Source: Cheiracanthium punctorium (taxonomy: Eukaryota > Arthropoda > Arachnida > Araneae > Cheiracanthiidae). Taken from it: DNA of 64,000 bases. Below the pieces are notes generated by a model. The model was not told where the DNA came from, ran no database searches, and saw only the letters and a program-made list of their open reading frames with translations. The first letter of the stretch is position 1; every line of letters starts with the position of its first letter. The translations under genes were made by a program, and so were the position numbers. Of this stretch, positions 36,232-48,093 are shown piece after piece. The DNA lies in NCBI GenBank assembly GCA_038373885.1, contig JAWZYV010011908.1:868001-932000 (forward strand), written 5' to 3'.

Positions 36232-36889
36232 AAACAAAAACTTATGAAAAAAATGAAAATAATTTTTAAATGGGAAAGACTCTATTATATGGACAAAAGG
36301 ACTCTGTACTTATGTAATACATCACTTTGCATTATTTCGTGCTAAACATAAGTGTACAGATTTCAAAGAACATTTCCGGCAACAGACATGACAAATTTCA
36401 AGTCTGATAGTGGAAAAATCTAAAAAAAAAAAAAGAAAAGAAAAAAGAAAAAGAGAAAATGCATGAATAATAGCTAAATATTGATCAGAAACAAGGTATG
36501 TTTTATATTATGGGAAAAAACTACTTATTTTTTGAAAATGTATTTTTGCTTCTTAAATTTCCAAATGTCACCGAATTTTCAAAATGACCCAAATATGAAT
36601 ATTTTGTTTAACAAATTGCTGTAATTAACAACTTGTTCAAAATTTATTTTTTGGAATCTAAATTCCCTACTAGCAATTTTACTCGGGCCATCATCGGTAG
36701 GGTACGTGGCCGATAACAACCCGAGCAAAATTGTTAGTTGGGTTGATATTGCTTTCCAATACAAGAGATTTCCAGAAGAAAAGTAGAGTATCTAAAAATT
36801 TTGCTTTTGTTACTTCAGGAAATATTCCATAAATATTAAATACCTATTTATGCCTATCAGGAAATATTCCTTAGACATAAATCAACCTA

Positions 36890-37150
36890 TTTGTGCCCAA
36901 CGTCCCTTTTTCGGGACTCTCAAATTTCAGCATTTTCGTTGTCAGCCGTAAAAATTTATAAACGTTATTTCATTTTCCTAGCTTTAACTGAGGAGCGTAC
37001 TAAATCTCAATTTCACAAAATACTTTAACATGATCAAGTAGGATGTAAAATTTTCACTTTTTTAACATAATTTTTAAAATAAATTATGACTTGTTCATGA
37101 AGTTGATGTCAAAATATATTATTGCTGGCATGAACAAAGGCACTAGAAGG
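36890..37150 (-). mobile_element. old TTAA-type MITE, diverged copy
   Basis: Reverse-orientation relative of 41226-41501: aacctatttgtgcc...acgtccctttttcgggac, then cgttatttcattttcctagc, gatcaagtaggatgt and agttgatgtcaaa in the same order. The outer end is worn. Confidence 0.55.
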
Positions 37151-37599
37151 TCATACAAACCAGCCAGGACACAAATGGCATAAGGAAAGCTCGAATGATT
37201 CTCAAGTTAAATAGGGTTACTGGTAACTCGACGTATTCCTGGTAACACGTGATAGGGTAGCCAAAACGCTAAAAATTTAACCCCCCCCCATATGTGTAGC
37301 CGAAAATCAATAGTTTGGAAAAAATGGAACTTTAAACTTTCTTGGATAACCCAAAATTTAACATTCAAGGGCAAATTTTAAAAAATCTTCAATTAAATGG
37401 TTTTCATTTTAACTTATTTTATAGGTAGAACTCTAACTAAGCTAACGTAATCATAAAAAGTGCAAAACTACTTTGAAATTTCAATTCACGAGCCATTACA
37501 TGTATTTTTTTATTTTAATTCACATATTCCCTTTTAAAAGATGTTATTTATTTAAAAAATACGATGGAAATAAGTGTACAAATTACAAATAAAATTTCT

Positions 37600-38454
37600 C
37601 TCATCATTCAGCTATCCGAAAACATATTAATGTTTATCTAAAATATGTAGTTCGTAAAAAGGGCGAGTTTTATTTAGCGCAGATAAAAACGTCAAAGGGT
37701 ACACCCCTGTTCATTCTTAGGGTCATTCGTCAACCGATCACGTTATCACAGTTTTTTAAATTTATTTTCATCGCTGACACTAAGCTGATATAATCACGAA
37801 AAAGTACAAAAATATTTCAAACTAATTCACGGGATTTAGGCATATTTTTTTCATTTATTTACATTTTCCTTTCAAAAGTTTATTTATCTCAAAAAATGCT
37901 ATGCCAGCAAGCGAACAAATTACAAATATATTAATGTCCATCTAAAAACATGCAATTCGTAATGGAGAATGAGCTTTACTTAGCGCAGGCAAAAAAGCCA
38001 AAGGATGCACCTCCGTTTATTGTTTAGAATCGTTCGTCAACCAATCAAGTTACCACTGTTTTTACTTGCTTAAAATTTTGGCGACATCAGATTGTGAATC
38101 TCAAACTTCTATGTGCTATGTCGTCGTGTTAGTTTCGACTCTGCGTCGCGCAAGCTTGTTTTGTTGTTATTGACTAATCAACAAAACATTCTTAACGCAG
38201 AGTCGAACCTAACTAACACGATGATAGAACACACACCAGTTTGAAGCTCATAATCTGAAGTGCGCAAGTAAGATTTAAGCCCTTAAAAGCAGTAATAAAA
38301 TGATCGATGTTGAATAGTTGACCGACGATCCTAAACGATGAACGAAGCCGCCTCCTTTCAGGTTTTTTACCTGCGCTAAGTGAAACGAACACTTCTTTAC
38401 GAATTACATGTCTTTAGATAGACATAAATGTGTTTTATGTCTATCTAAAGACAT
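37600..38454. repeat. large compound foldback
   Basis: A block with ttatttagcgcagataaaa...gtcattcgtcaaccgatca (37664 on) recurs directly about 310 bp later (37977) and again inverted at about 38230-38400. A central hairpin has ctctgcgt...acgcagag with ttgttttgttg nearby (38111-38230). The right end is a perfect hairpin, atgtctttagatagacataa and complement, at 38408-38454. It lies next to the MULE/NOF-like pseudogene, and NOF elements are known for foldback ends, so it could be an end of that element. Confidence 0.65.
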
Positions 38455-38671
38455 ATACGCATGCGCACATACACACATGTTACTGTATTTTTGTAGATTG
38501 TGATTAAATTTAAGTAAAATTACTGGTTTGCTTAACATCAATCAAAAAAATAAGATCAGATTTAAGATTTTCTACACTTACTTATAATTTTGCGTGATTT
38601 TCTGCCACAAGGATGGGCATTTGCCCAACCTTGCCCATAGCATGTCTTTGCTTCAGTTTTTCTTTAGACAG

Positions 38672-40158
38672 TTAACAGTGCGTTGTTTCGCCTGAGTTCA
38701 CATCACTATCTTCAATTTCACTTAGTGCTACTACAAATAAATCTTCAAGTAGCTCTCTGATGTCATTAATATTGCTAGACATTAAAATTTGTCCTAGGAC
38801 ACAGAGGTAAAATACTCGACTCCGTTTACTAATGGTTTTAAGAACATATTCCATGATGATATTAACTTCACTATATGTGCAACATCTATTCTAAGGAAGC
38901 TTGAGGGTAAAACATTCAAGTAATTGATTTTAAACAGTACTATACATGCATCTATGCATGTTACATAAATATTATAAGTATCGGTAAACGCTTTCGCAAC
39001 TGCTGATAAAAGTTCCATAGAATGATCCATGATTTCCTTTCGTAATTCCCATGATTTCCTTTGGTAATTCACAAGCATCTTTCCTCCATTCTGATGACTA
39101 CAAGGAAATCATGTTAGTGTCACGATGCTCTGTTATTAATATTACCCACAGAGTACTGCATTTTTGGCTCAGGATCTTTTGCAATAATTACAAACCTTCA
39201 GGATCTTTTGCAATAATTACATACAAAAATGCAGCATGGGATTTTTCTCGGAGCGGTCTTTTCAACTTCTTAACAAAACTTCTTGTTGCATAGATGCAAA
39301 TTTCTTATGTATTTTTCTTACAATACGCCCTGTAAAGGTATATCTGGGTTGGAAACCAATGAAATAGATAGAAAGAATCTAATCCAATTGCTCTTATAGC
39401 ATTACGAAATGCATTTTTGTACTTCATGTCGTAAATAACTGAAATCGGATCTTTATACGATTTCTCCTCTGCTATCGTTCTGCATTTCAAGACTTAAAAC
39501 GTTTAAAGAGGGCAAATCGCTTGGCTCTCAATCACCAAAATTCATTCTCCTCTTAAAAGTAATTTTCTAAATTCAGAATATGTGAGGTCCTACGTATAGC
39601 CATAAGATATTTATTTTTTACATGACCGGTGTGTCGCCGTTTGGAGACTGTTTTGCTCTTAAAGAAATCACCAGAATAATTCTGCTCTTAATATAATCAC
39701 ATTGAATAATTACCTTGAAATCACCAGAGTACTTTTTCATCTAATATAAAAGTATTTTTTCGTCTCCTTTTGGTTCGTTTTCTAGCCCATTCGTTGGGTG
39801 TTAAAGTTATTGTGAATTTTACACAAGTATGTTCGTACCCATCAGAAGCCGAGCTGATTTTTTTCATCCTCAGAAGAAACTGTAGAAAAATTTTCTACTG
39901 AAATTTCACTTTCGCTCAAAACTTTCATGTTATCTTCATTCTTTAATAAGCCAAGTTCTTATTCGAGTCCCTGTTTATTAGTTTTTACAAGAATGTAAAT
40001 AGATTTCGGGCAATATTTTCCTTCTAAGAGTTGAGATATTCCAATCCATACTTCACTGGAGGGTGCTGTATACCTCTAACTTCTGTAATAACTTCAGATT
40101 GTGCATTACACATCGCTTCCATTATTACCTCAACAGGTAGTCGTTTTTTCTTTGGCAT
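38672..40158 (-). pseudogene. MULE (FB-NOF-like) transposase relic
   Basis: A start MPKKKRLPVEVIMEAMCNAQ at 40158 is followed by many breaks. Recognisable later blocks: KFTITLTPNEWARKRTK, KCRTIAEEKSYKDPISVIYD, MKYKNAFRNAIRAIGLDSFY with WFPTQIYLYRAYC (39305-39490), ICIYATRSFVKKLKRP, LITEHRDTNMISL, LPKEIM...DHSMELLSAVAKAF, SSFLRIDVAHIVKLISSW. This order is that of MULE-superfamily transposases related to NOF. The first catalytic motif, normally D-A-T-G-G, reads YATRS. Two tandem micro-duplications (about 24 bp at 39160-39220, about 23 bp at 39025-39070) add extra codons. Recognition is from memory of the motifs. Confidence 0.55.
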
Positions 40159-41221
40159 CTTATATGAGTAGTTACATAAAGTACTTTTTTAAATAACTAT
40201 CTAAAACTAAGAGGGTATGATTGAAGATTTAGAGGATAATATGCAAGAGTTTTATGGCATATACCAACAACAAGTATCGAAGAGCTCAAAACTGCAAAAC
40301 AGTGAAAGTTTTCTACAGGTCTTAGTTTGTTTAAATTTGAGAAAATAAGAACAAAAGCAGATGTTCCGAGTGACTTGCACATGGACAAAGACACTGGCAG
40401 TACCACTTTCAAAAATGAACTGAAGTTTTTCAGAACAAAAGCTGTAAAATAAGCTAGGTTTAGAATTAATGTAAAATTATCTAAACTATAATATTAACCT
40501 GTGTTAAGACTTGGGATGTATATTATATATTTTAATATTCATTCATTTGAATATGTTTTAAAAAATTCGTTTCTTATTGACTGGAGGGTGCGTCATTATT
40601 TTTTACATAGTTGGATTTCTTCAACGTGACCTGTCCCTGAAATATAACAGTTCACTGTTCCACGATAAAAATTAAGGGGTTAAACATGCGTAACTATACA
40701 AATAAATATCTATAATAGAAGGAAAGTTAATGCGATAATGCAGATTCATATTGGCCAAAGTACGGTTCAATCAGGTGCGGTTAACTTCGTTAAACGGAAT
40801 TTTTTTAAGAGTCTGAATAAACCAATGTTTGTTTTCGGGAGTTAAAAAATTATATAAGTTCTCTTATTCATAGATATTATTTTAATTTGCAATAGCGATT
40901 CATAACCACACCCCTCCCTTTCAACACGAAAACGAAAAGCATCTGTTAGCTCAAAACGCAGAAAAGAGGCACAAACAAAAATTTTCCTGATAGAAAGAAG
41001 TGCTAAACTGGGACAGAAGCGTACGCGGACTTCCCTCAACGGGGAGGGGGGGGGTAGGCATAATCTTTGCTAAAAGGCATAATATTTTTGCAAAAAGTGA
41101 AAAATATATTGCCAAACAAAAATCTGCACTGTCCAAAAAAAATTATTATCAGTTTTTTTTAGCCGTTATTATTTGGCAATATTCTGGCTGATAGCATATT
41201 TTTTTAGCTACCACAGTTCAT
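40159..41221. other. unassigned sequence
   Basis: The 71-codon minus frame at 40197-40412 lies just upstream of the MULE-like relic and may be its leader or chance. Nothing else was recognised. Confidence 0.35.
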
Positions 41222-41225
41222 TTAA

Positions 41226-41501
41226 CCCATTCGTGCCTGGATATTTTTGCGACTTTCTTCGATTTTTGCTAACACCAGCAGTAGTTGATAAATTTCTGAT
41301 GTCAACTTTTTGAACAAGGGATGATTTCATTTAAAATCGTTATGTATAAAAATTGAAATGTCAACATCCTACTTCGCCATATTAAAATATTTTTTGGAAT
41401 TGAGGTTCAATACTCGCGAATAAAGGCTAGGAAAAATAAATAACGTTTTCGAATGATAGCGATATTGCCGTCCCAAAAAAGGGACGCTAGGCATAAATGG
41501 G
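41226..41501 (+). mobile_element. 276-bp TTAA-flanked MITE (piggyBac-type target)
   Basis: The ends cccattcgtgcctgg and ctaggcataaatggg are inverted repeats, with TTAA on both sides (41222-41225, 41502-41505). The inside contains gtcccaaaaaagggac and no frame. The TTAA target is the hallmark of piggyBac-type elements. Confidence 0.8.
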
Positions 41502-41505
41502 TTAA

Positions 41506-41879
41506 TTATACTTAAGAGTCAGATAGCAGTATTTTCCTAAGAAAATTTGGTTAGTAAAATAGTCATAATAATCAAAATGTAGAAATCTTCAAAAAGGGCA
41601 TGTAGGAGACATTGGTTTGACAACGACGATATGGACTTCGTGTTGAAAGTTTTTCGTAAAGAGAAAGGAGGGGGGAGGGGACACTCAACAATCATCCCTT
41701 GCGTACGCCACTAAAACGATGTACTAATTATTAACACTAGTTATTCGTAAGCACGATGGGGGAAGGGCGGAGTGTGCTACTTGTTTCGGCAGCTCAACTC
41801 CCAATAAAGACTTATTTTGAGATTTTTATTTACTTTTTTTTCAATTAACAAGTGAGATAGATACAAGTGAAATATTTGC
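41506..41879. other. unassigned
   Basis: AT-rich with G-rich runs near 41670. No gene seen. Confidence 0.35.
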
Positions 41880-42005
41880 TTATACAAGGGAGGTACAAAC
41901 TATTAGCTCCCTATTAAAAATTGACCATTTGCTGATGGTAGGTGGGGCGGCAAAATGCTTCCTTCCCACACAAGAACACTATTTTGTTCAAATTACTAAT
42001 GAGGT

Positions 42006-42639
42006 TTTAAAGTCTTCAGGATACGACCACCAGCTAACCAGTCATTCTGGGTTAACGTACGTTTACTTCAGCTATTTACAAAAATTACATAGATTTCTCA
42101 CTCACACTTTATTAAACAAAATTGGTTAAAATACCACACAAACTCCTTAAAACCGGAGTGTTTCACTTAGTGATTAAAATAATCCATGAAAGGTCTGGTC
42201 TCTCTTCACGTGCTCGACGCACCGCCTACTCCTCGTGTCCAAATCACACTTTTCTAGAAAGTATCTTCTCTTCAGCTGAGTCGGAGTTTGAGTTTTGAGT
42301 TTGAGTGACACAGTTTTTTCGAGATCTATAGCACTTTTATGGCTGTCATCTCAGTTGTTCATAAGTACACAATCATATTTATTGATATCAAAGTACAATT
42401 GACAATTTTACATCCACGCCCAAAGCCGGGAGTCGAACCCGGGCCCAAAGGATGGTAGTAGGGCGCGCTAGCCACTACACCGCCTGGGCGGCGCTGAGTC
42501 GGAGAATCGAATTCATTCAGATCGTAGTTTGCAAACAGTTTCCACTGAAGAACGCACCAAGTTCGTTTCTTATCTTGAACACGACGGCCGAAGGAGTCCT
42601 CACAAGGCTGTCAACGTGGTGATAGGAAGAAGTTTAACA
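42006..42639 (-). repeat. gypsy-like 3' LTR (with SINE inside)
   Basis: It aligns with 49126-49959 from aaagtcttc...ccaccagctaaccagtcatt through gaacacgacggccgaaggag. It lacks about 14 bp present at the primer-site end of the other copy. A SINE plus its 12-bp duplication adds 218 bp. Confidence 0.85.
42287..42492 (-). mobile_element. tRNA-derived SINE, copy 2, complete
   Basis: The minus strand starts gccgcccaggcggtgtagtg (A box tagtggctagcg), has a B box ggttcgactcc, a core tggatgtaaaattgtcaatt and a 3' tail of actcaaa repeats. A 12-bp target duplication gctgagtcggag lies at 42275-42286 and 42493-42504. The uninterrupted LTR copy confirms the empty site (gctcagccggag at 49811-49822). It would be transcribed by RNA polymerase III and moved by a LINE. 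Confidence 0.9.
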
Positions 42640-42640
42640 A

Positions 42641-42655
42641 CTCCTCCCCCATTAG
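42641..42655 (-). promoter_or_regulatory. polypurine tract of the gypsy-like element
   Basis: On the minus strand, taatgggggaggag directly precedes the 3' LTR. Confidence 0.7.
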
Positions 42656-42937
42656 AAAACTTTTCCGATGTATTAGAGGAAAAATTTAGTTTCTACTTTC
42701 CATGTAGATCACTTGATCTTGCCATAAGCTAGAGGCAAATTTCCTACTATTCTTAAATTAAAAGAAAACTAATCTAACACATAACTACACAAAATATATT
42801 TTAAATTCTATAAACCTGATATTGTAACAATTTAAAGAAAATAAAAAAATTACTAGCATGTCTACATACAATTTTGACTCAATTTCAACATTCTGTGCAA
42901 AAGTTAAAATCCTATTATCAATTTTTACAAAATTCAT

Positions 42938-43893
42938 TTAGCTTACCCGACTACGGCCGTCAGCATTTTTGTTGGCGGAGCCCTTCCTATGCACAATCGT
43001 GTAATTGAATGGTTGTATGGCAAGAGACCATCTCATTAAGCGCCGATTCGCCCCAGCGTTTGACCTAAGCCAGACCAATGGGTTGTGATCAGTTTCAATT
43101 GTAAAACTTTGTCTATCTAAATAGTGCCTCAATTTTTTATAGCATAAATTATGCTAGCACATTCTCGTTCAATGGTGCTATATTTACGTTCAGAATCTGA
43201 GAACTTTTTACTTAAATTCAATATCGGGTGTTCTTTTTGAGGATCCCTCTGGGCCATTATAATTCCCATTACGCTGTCCGACACATCTGTCTGGATTATG
43301 AATTCTTTACTATAATCTGGAGCATAAAGTACAGTCCTTTCTGTGCTGCATCCTTCATGTGTTCTCCTGCACGCTTGAAAGACATGGCTTAAGGGTGGGG
43401 CAATCCTTTTGTTCGCGAGCGAAATTTTATGAGTCCACTGATAAAAAGGTTTGAATAGTAGAATCTCCCCCTTCCACAATTCCATTTTTTCTCCTTTCTC
43501 CAATTCGAAACTGCCCGTCATACAGGGCTGCTCTAGGTTTTCCTTTTGGGTACGTTCAAGATTTTCAGGATTCCGAAGTACTTCTTCTCGCTTTTGACTA
43601 CGAGTAACAACTGCGTTCACTAGAAATGGGTTTCTTTTTTGATCTTCAATCAATTTTACAGTTTTATTTGATAACAGATAAAAACCCTGATCAAGGGAAG
43701 AATCAATCACAGCTGCCTTAGTTACATTTCCAAATTTCGCACTTTCCATTTCAATTTTTGCAAGAGGTAAATAAGTAAAGTTTTTATCTAACGGTTGTTT
43801 TACCCACATCGTTTCACCTAACAAATCACTAGGACTGATATGGTTCAAGGATATTAGATCCATGTTTGTTCCCGCGTCTCGCAACACTCGCAT
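42938..43893 (-). pseudogene. gypsy-like protease joined to RNase H, RT deleted
   Basis: A 254-codon frame opens with the protease-like VLRDAGTNMDLISLNHI, where the usual D-T/S-G reads DAG. It runs through a linker to FKPFYQWTHKISLANKR and then directly into the end of pol: YAPDYSKEFIIQTDVSDSVM, LSKKFSDSERKYSTIERECA, SIIYAIKN. A 1-bp frameshift near 43130 is followed by LRHYLDRQSFTIETDHNPLV and NYTIVHRKGSANKNADGRSR to the stop at 42938. In full gypsy elements several hundred RT residues stand between these parts, and integrase follows. Here both are gone, and the reading frame survived the RT loss. Confidence 0.8.
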
Positions 43894-43919
43894 TCATTTT
43901 CCGTTAATTTTTGCCTCGC

Positions 43920-44189
43920 TCATATAGAGCTCAAATAAAGTCTCACTAAACTCCCCACATTTACTTGCTCAAAAGCACGCTTTTCCTTTAGTTTGGGGCA
44001 ACTTATTTTTAAATGGTTTGGCGAGCCACAGAAAAAACATCTAAACCTCTTTCTACTCTCAAATCCTACATTTTTCGAATTCTTACGTCTAAACTCAGGG
44101 CTTCTCCAGGGAGGGGTGTTTCCGACCGCCCGATTTTTATGCTTTTCAGGGGATGCCTTTCTTGATGACAAAAAATTCTCTTTATCCAT
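43920..44189 (-). pseudogene. gypsy-like gag C-terminus, zinc knuckle
   Basis: The 89-codon frame contains CFFCGSPNHLKISC, a CCHC knuckle (C-x2-C-x4-H-x4-C) that binds RNA in gag proteins. It lies between the gag piece at 44491-44808 and the protease. Confidence 0.75.
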
Positions 44190-44490
44190 TTCTTGCCGAT
44201 CAGAACCCCTTGAAATGACCCGAAATGCCGAAAATGACCGCGAACTTTTTCTAACTGATTCATATTGATTTCATTTATTTGCTAACTCCGACGGACTGAT
44301 CAGGTCTCAGTTATCAATGAAGTGTTCCCTCACTTCTGGCGAGACACGCTTTTTTATCTGATCAGCAGTCATCAGCTCTTGACTTTTCAAACGTGCCCAG
44401 CCCCCCTCCATCTAACCAACCGTACAAAAAAGTTCCGAGCTCGAATACTAGATCTTTCCATAAAGCCACACGTCTTTGGTGTTGGGTAAA

Positions 44491-44808
44491 TCAAATCCTG
44501 AAGGTTTCAGGTTTTAATTTAAAGCGCTCCAGCAATATCCTCTTTATATGCTCATAGTCCTCAGCCCTTTCCTCGGGTTGTCTAATAATAATTTCCGAGA
44601 TTTCTATGGACAAAAGCGGTATAAGGTGAGAGCCATAATCAGCTTTGTCTACATTAGCCTTTTTAGCCAGATGCTTAAACATAACTAAATATAATGAAAT
44701 GTCTAAGGTGTTCGGATCAAACTTTTGCATCAAGTTTTTTAATTCCCGCGTAACTCTGCTCAGCTCGTCACGCGAAGTGGTCAGACCACTCGTCTCTACA
44801 TTTGTCAA
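44491..44808 (-). pseudogene. gypsy-like gag central part
   Basis: The frame reads ELKNLMQKFDPNTLDISLYL, MFKHLAKKANVDKADYGSHL and EDYEHIKRILLERFKLKPET, a pattern typical of gag regions of this type of element in arthropods. Its N-terminal side continues, after the 3.6-kb insertion, at 48433-48640 (KTDLVTLAFELGVDAEQTDR, VKDIITKITTSVN) with frame breaks. Confidence 0.7.
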
Positions 44809-45159
44809 TTGCAGACGTTCTAGCTCATGTTCGCACTCCGCCCTCAGTTTGGTGTCGTGCTCGTAGCGTACGTGCTCATAGCGTACACCCCTTTAAGGGT
44901 GCTTGTGCGTACATATGGTGCTCGTAGCGTACACCTCCACCGCCACTTTTTTTTGTTTTCACCACAGCAAATCCGACTAAATGTTAGACCTACTTTAGTA
45001 GCGGCCATTTTAGTCCACAAAATCGTAGTTTAGAAAACAATAATATATGTGGGGGGGACCACCTTCTTTAGCAAGAAAATTGAGTTGCTGGTCATCCTGT
45101 TGAAAGCAATGAGGATTTTGGACATATTGATTGTTTAACGTTGTTGTTCTCTTGTTTAA

Positions 45160-45488
45160 CCCTTTCACGCTCAAGGGAAATATTTTCCCTTCTACAAAAA
45201 TCGTTATCGATTGTTCAATTATTATTGAATCGATATTTTTTTTACTGAATGTCAAAATAAAACGCATGTCCAAGGCGGCAAATGTGTTTCTGAACGAATA
45301 AAAAAAAGAACTCTCAAACTTTAGAAAATAGGACACATAATAAATGTGTTATGTGCAATGTCCACTTGTGCTTCACAAGTAAACGAAATTGTTTCGTAGA
45401 ATACCATAACTAACTATTTATTTTACTTTACCAAATATTGTGTTGTATTGGCATATTTAGTCTTGGACATCTTATGGTCCTGTAAGGG
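45160..45488. mobile_element. 329-bp TTAA-flanked MITE
   Basis: It begins ccctttcacgctcaaggg and ends ggtcctgtaaggg, with TTAA at 45156-45159 and 45489-45492. The inverted similarity is short (cccttt.ac). Different family from 41226-41501. Confidence 0.6.
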
Positions 45489-45513
45489 TTAAAGGTGTGT
45501 AAGCAATATGTGT

Positions 45514-46227
45514 TAGAGACCTGCACGGGCCTGAAAATTGAGTCCGAGCCCGACGATTCTTGAATTTGTAGGCCCGGCCCGGGCCCATAACACATTTGAA
45601 ACAAACATCACGGCCCGGCCCGGCCCGTACGGGCCCATAATTGAGGAACAAAAATTCGAAAATTAAAGAAATTTTAAAAAATATGAAGACGAGCAAATAG
45701 ATCAATAAATAAATATTTTTCAGGCATTTTATATTAAGTAAATTTATTAATGTTAACTACTACATTATATCAATACTAATATTAAAATAACCACCATTTA
45801 TATGCATATATATTCTGAAAAGTGGAATATTTTTAATTAGATGTTAATTCATAAAGTAGAATAATGTGGAAATCTCCGGTCGACCTGGAATCTGAACATA
45901 TCTGTATCAGCTCGTCTGGCGCCATCATAGGCGCCACTAATGGTATAAAAAAGGATAACAGACGGTTATGACATCTTTTTCTAAGTGCAACAAAATTTGA
46001 ATAATTTCCCACATCAGTCTTTTAAAGTAAACATAGTAATAGCCCTACGATTCCATAATTTATTACCTACAGATGCCAATTTCTAAAAATACTTTTTCTT
46101 TTTTTCGCTGGTTGCAGGAAGGGTAGGGAAACAAAAACTAGACACGAGACTGGCCCGGCCCATTGACAACAGATTTATTATTCCCGTACCCGTACCCGGC
46201 CCGCGGGCCGGCCCGTGCTGGTCTCTA
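45514..46227. mobile_element. 714-bp hAT-type MITE with ggcccg-rich ends
   Basis: The termini tagagacctgcacgggcc and gcccgtgctggtctcta are inverted repeats, flanked by atatgtgt and atctgtgt (8 bp, one mismatch). Both subterminal regions are built of ggcccg/cgggcc words, in strong contrast to an AT-rich centre. Confidence 0.8.
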
Positions 46228-46395
46228 ATCTGTGTACATAATGTATTATACTAGATACCTCTTAAAATGATAAAAAAGCATCATTTAAAAATATATTGCT
46301 ATTTAAACTATCAATTTTTCTATCTGTATAAGTGCCTCCGTCTTGTTGCGTTCCCATTCCTTGAGTAAACTTAACTTAAAAATCTGTGGAGTTGC

Positions 46396-46812
46396 TAAGG
46401 CTACTATGCAGATAGATTTAGTAGCTACTAAACCTATTGTTCAGTTACTAAGTTAGTAAGTGGGCGGAGATACTAAATGTTCGTAAATCGGGATTCAGAT
46501 ACATTTAGTACTAAATCACGTGACCAACACCAAGGGAAGTCAGGGAAAATGTAGGAATAAGTGGGATAAGTTAACAGGGAAGCTAGTAGACCAATCAGAG
46601 TGCTTGTTCCAGGCGTGCGTTTATTTAGTCGGTGATTTAGCAGCTTGTTTGGTCACGTGGTTTTAGCAGCTTGTTTTGGTCACGTGGTTTTAGCAGCTTG
46701 TTTTGGTCACGTGTTTAGTATCTCCGCCTCCAAATTCTATCTGAATCCACTTTACTAAATTTAGTAACTAAACAATAGGGTTAGTAGCTACTAAATCTAT
46801 CTGAATAAGGGC
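46396..46812. mobile_element. palindromic MITE with tagtagctactaaa motifs
   Basis: Left cagatagatttagtagctac and right gtagctactaaatctatctg are perfect complements, and outer bases also pair in part (aaggc against gcct). The centre has three tandem copies of ggtcacgtggttttagcagc-like units (46653-46720). Confidence 0.75.
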
Positions 46813-47107
46813 CTAAGTCTTTTAACACGCTTTTGAGTCTGTTTATCCTGTTTGCTGTTATCATTGAAAATACACAACGGACAAAGATCTCCTTCTGTGA
46901 CCAGTTTTTTTCCCAGGAGTGGGATTTATTCTGGGAAGCAACACTGGTCAGATAAGGGCTACGTTTTCCTTGGTTTGCTTATTTTCAATAATGGCAGCGA
47001 ACACAACAAACATGGGTTTAAGATTTAAAATCAGCTGTAATGAAGGAACGACCCAACTCTGGTAAAATGCTCTGTCATACTAATGTTCATTAATTATTAA
47101 TACTGTT

Positions 47108-47599
47108 CAGTGGCGCACCCAGGATTTTGGTTTAAGGGGGGCTAGAGCTGCAAATACTTTATTGAAAAACACTATTTTGAATTCGGTTATAGAGACTTTG
47201 ATTATAGTTATAACTCCCTTATAGCGTCAAAATTTTTTGTATCAATTGTCCGTAAACACAAGCCCACTATCAACGTACCATGTTATAAAGTCATAAACAA
47301 TTATCTGATATTTTCATTGACACTAACCAAAAAATTATTGTATTAAACACTATTGTAAAAAATTATTGTAGTACATGTGTCACACTAACTGCAAATATTG
47401 AAAAAACAACTTCCTTTTTAAAAGTATTTTAAGACAGTTTTCAAAACATAAAATATTTTAATTCTTTTGTAACAATGTTCGAAGCTTTTCATATCTAAAT
47501 CTTCGGGGGAGGGGGGGGGTTAGGGAGGTTCAGATCTAAATCTTCGGGTCCCTTTGGGGGGCTTTAGCCCCCATAACCCCCTCGGGGGATGCACCTATG
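47108..47599. mobile_element. hAT-type MITE, family member 2
   Basis: It starts cagtggcgcacccagg, ends gatgcacctatg, and is flanked by an exact 8-bp atactgtt (47100-47107, 47600-47607). The body matches 25836-26276. Confidence 0.85.
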
Positions 47600-48049
47600 A
47601 TACTGTTAATTATTGATTTATTAATTATTCAGTTGTTACTCTGTTAATAGCATTTGTTAAACAAATTATTATAAAATGATTAAATGTATTTCTTATTTTT
47701 ATTAATAATTAATATCATATATCATCCCTTCCTTGTGGTACTTGAAATAGTCCGCCACTGCACCGATATTAACAAGTATTTAAAATTTTTGTAATGTACC
47801 GTCTGAGACTTTCATGAATCTAATAATGCTGAATTGTCTTATGGGTTATGCGAAAAAATATATATATAATGAATTTTGAGCTAACCAATGTTTTCCCCTA
47901 AGCCTTTCCCTCTCCTCATTCATATTGCAAGAACACCTTTCTTTTTCTTTTCTTTTTTTTTGGGGGGGAAGGAGGGGGTGTCTGAGATACCTTTTATTTT
48001 ACTTTAATGTTTTATAGCCAGCACTGTTTTTAATATTTGAAGCTCTATC

Positions 48050-48093
48050 GGGGCCTTCGCGATCGCAGTAGTTACTGCGATCGCGAAGGCCCC
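48050..48093. repeat. 44-bp perfect palindrome between 8-bp direct repeats
   Basis: The arms ggggccttcgcgatcgcagt + a and their exact complement are 21 bp each with gt between. gctctatc stands on both sides (48042-48049, 48095-48102). GC content is far above the surroundings. Confidence 0.95.
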
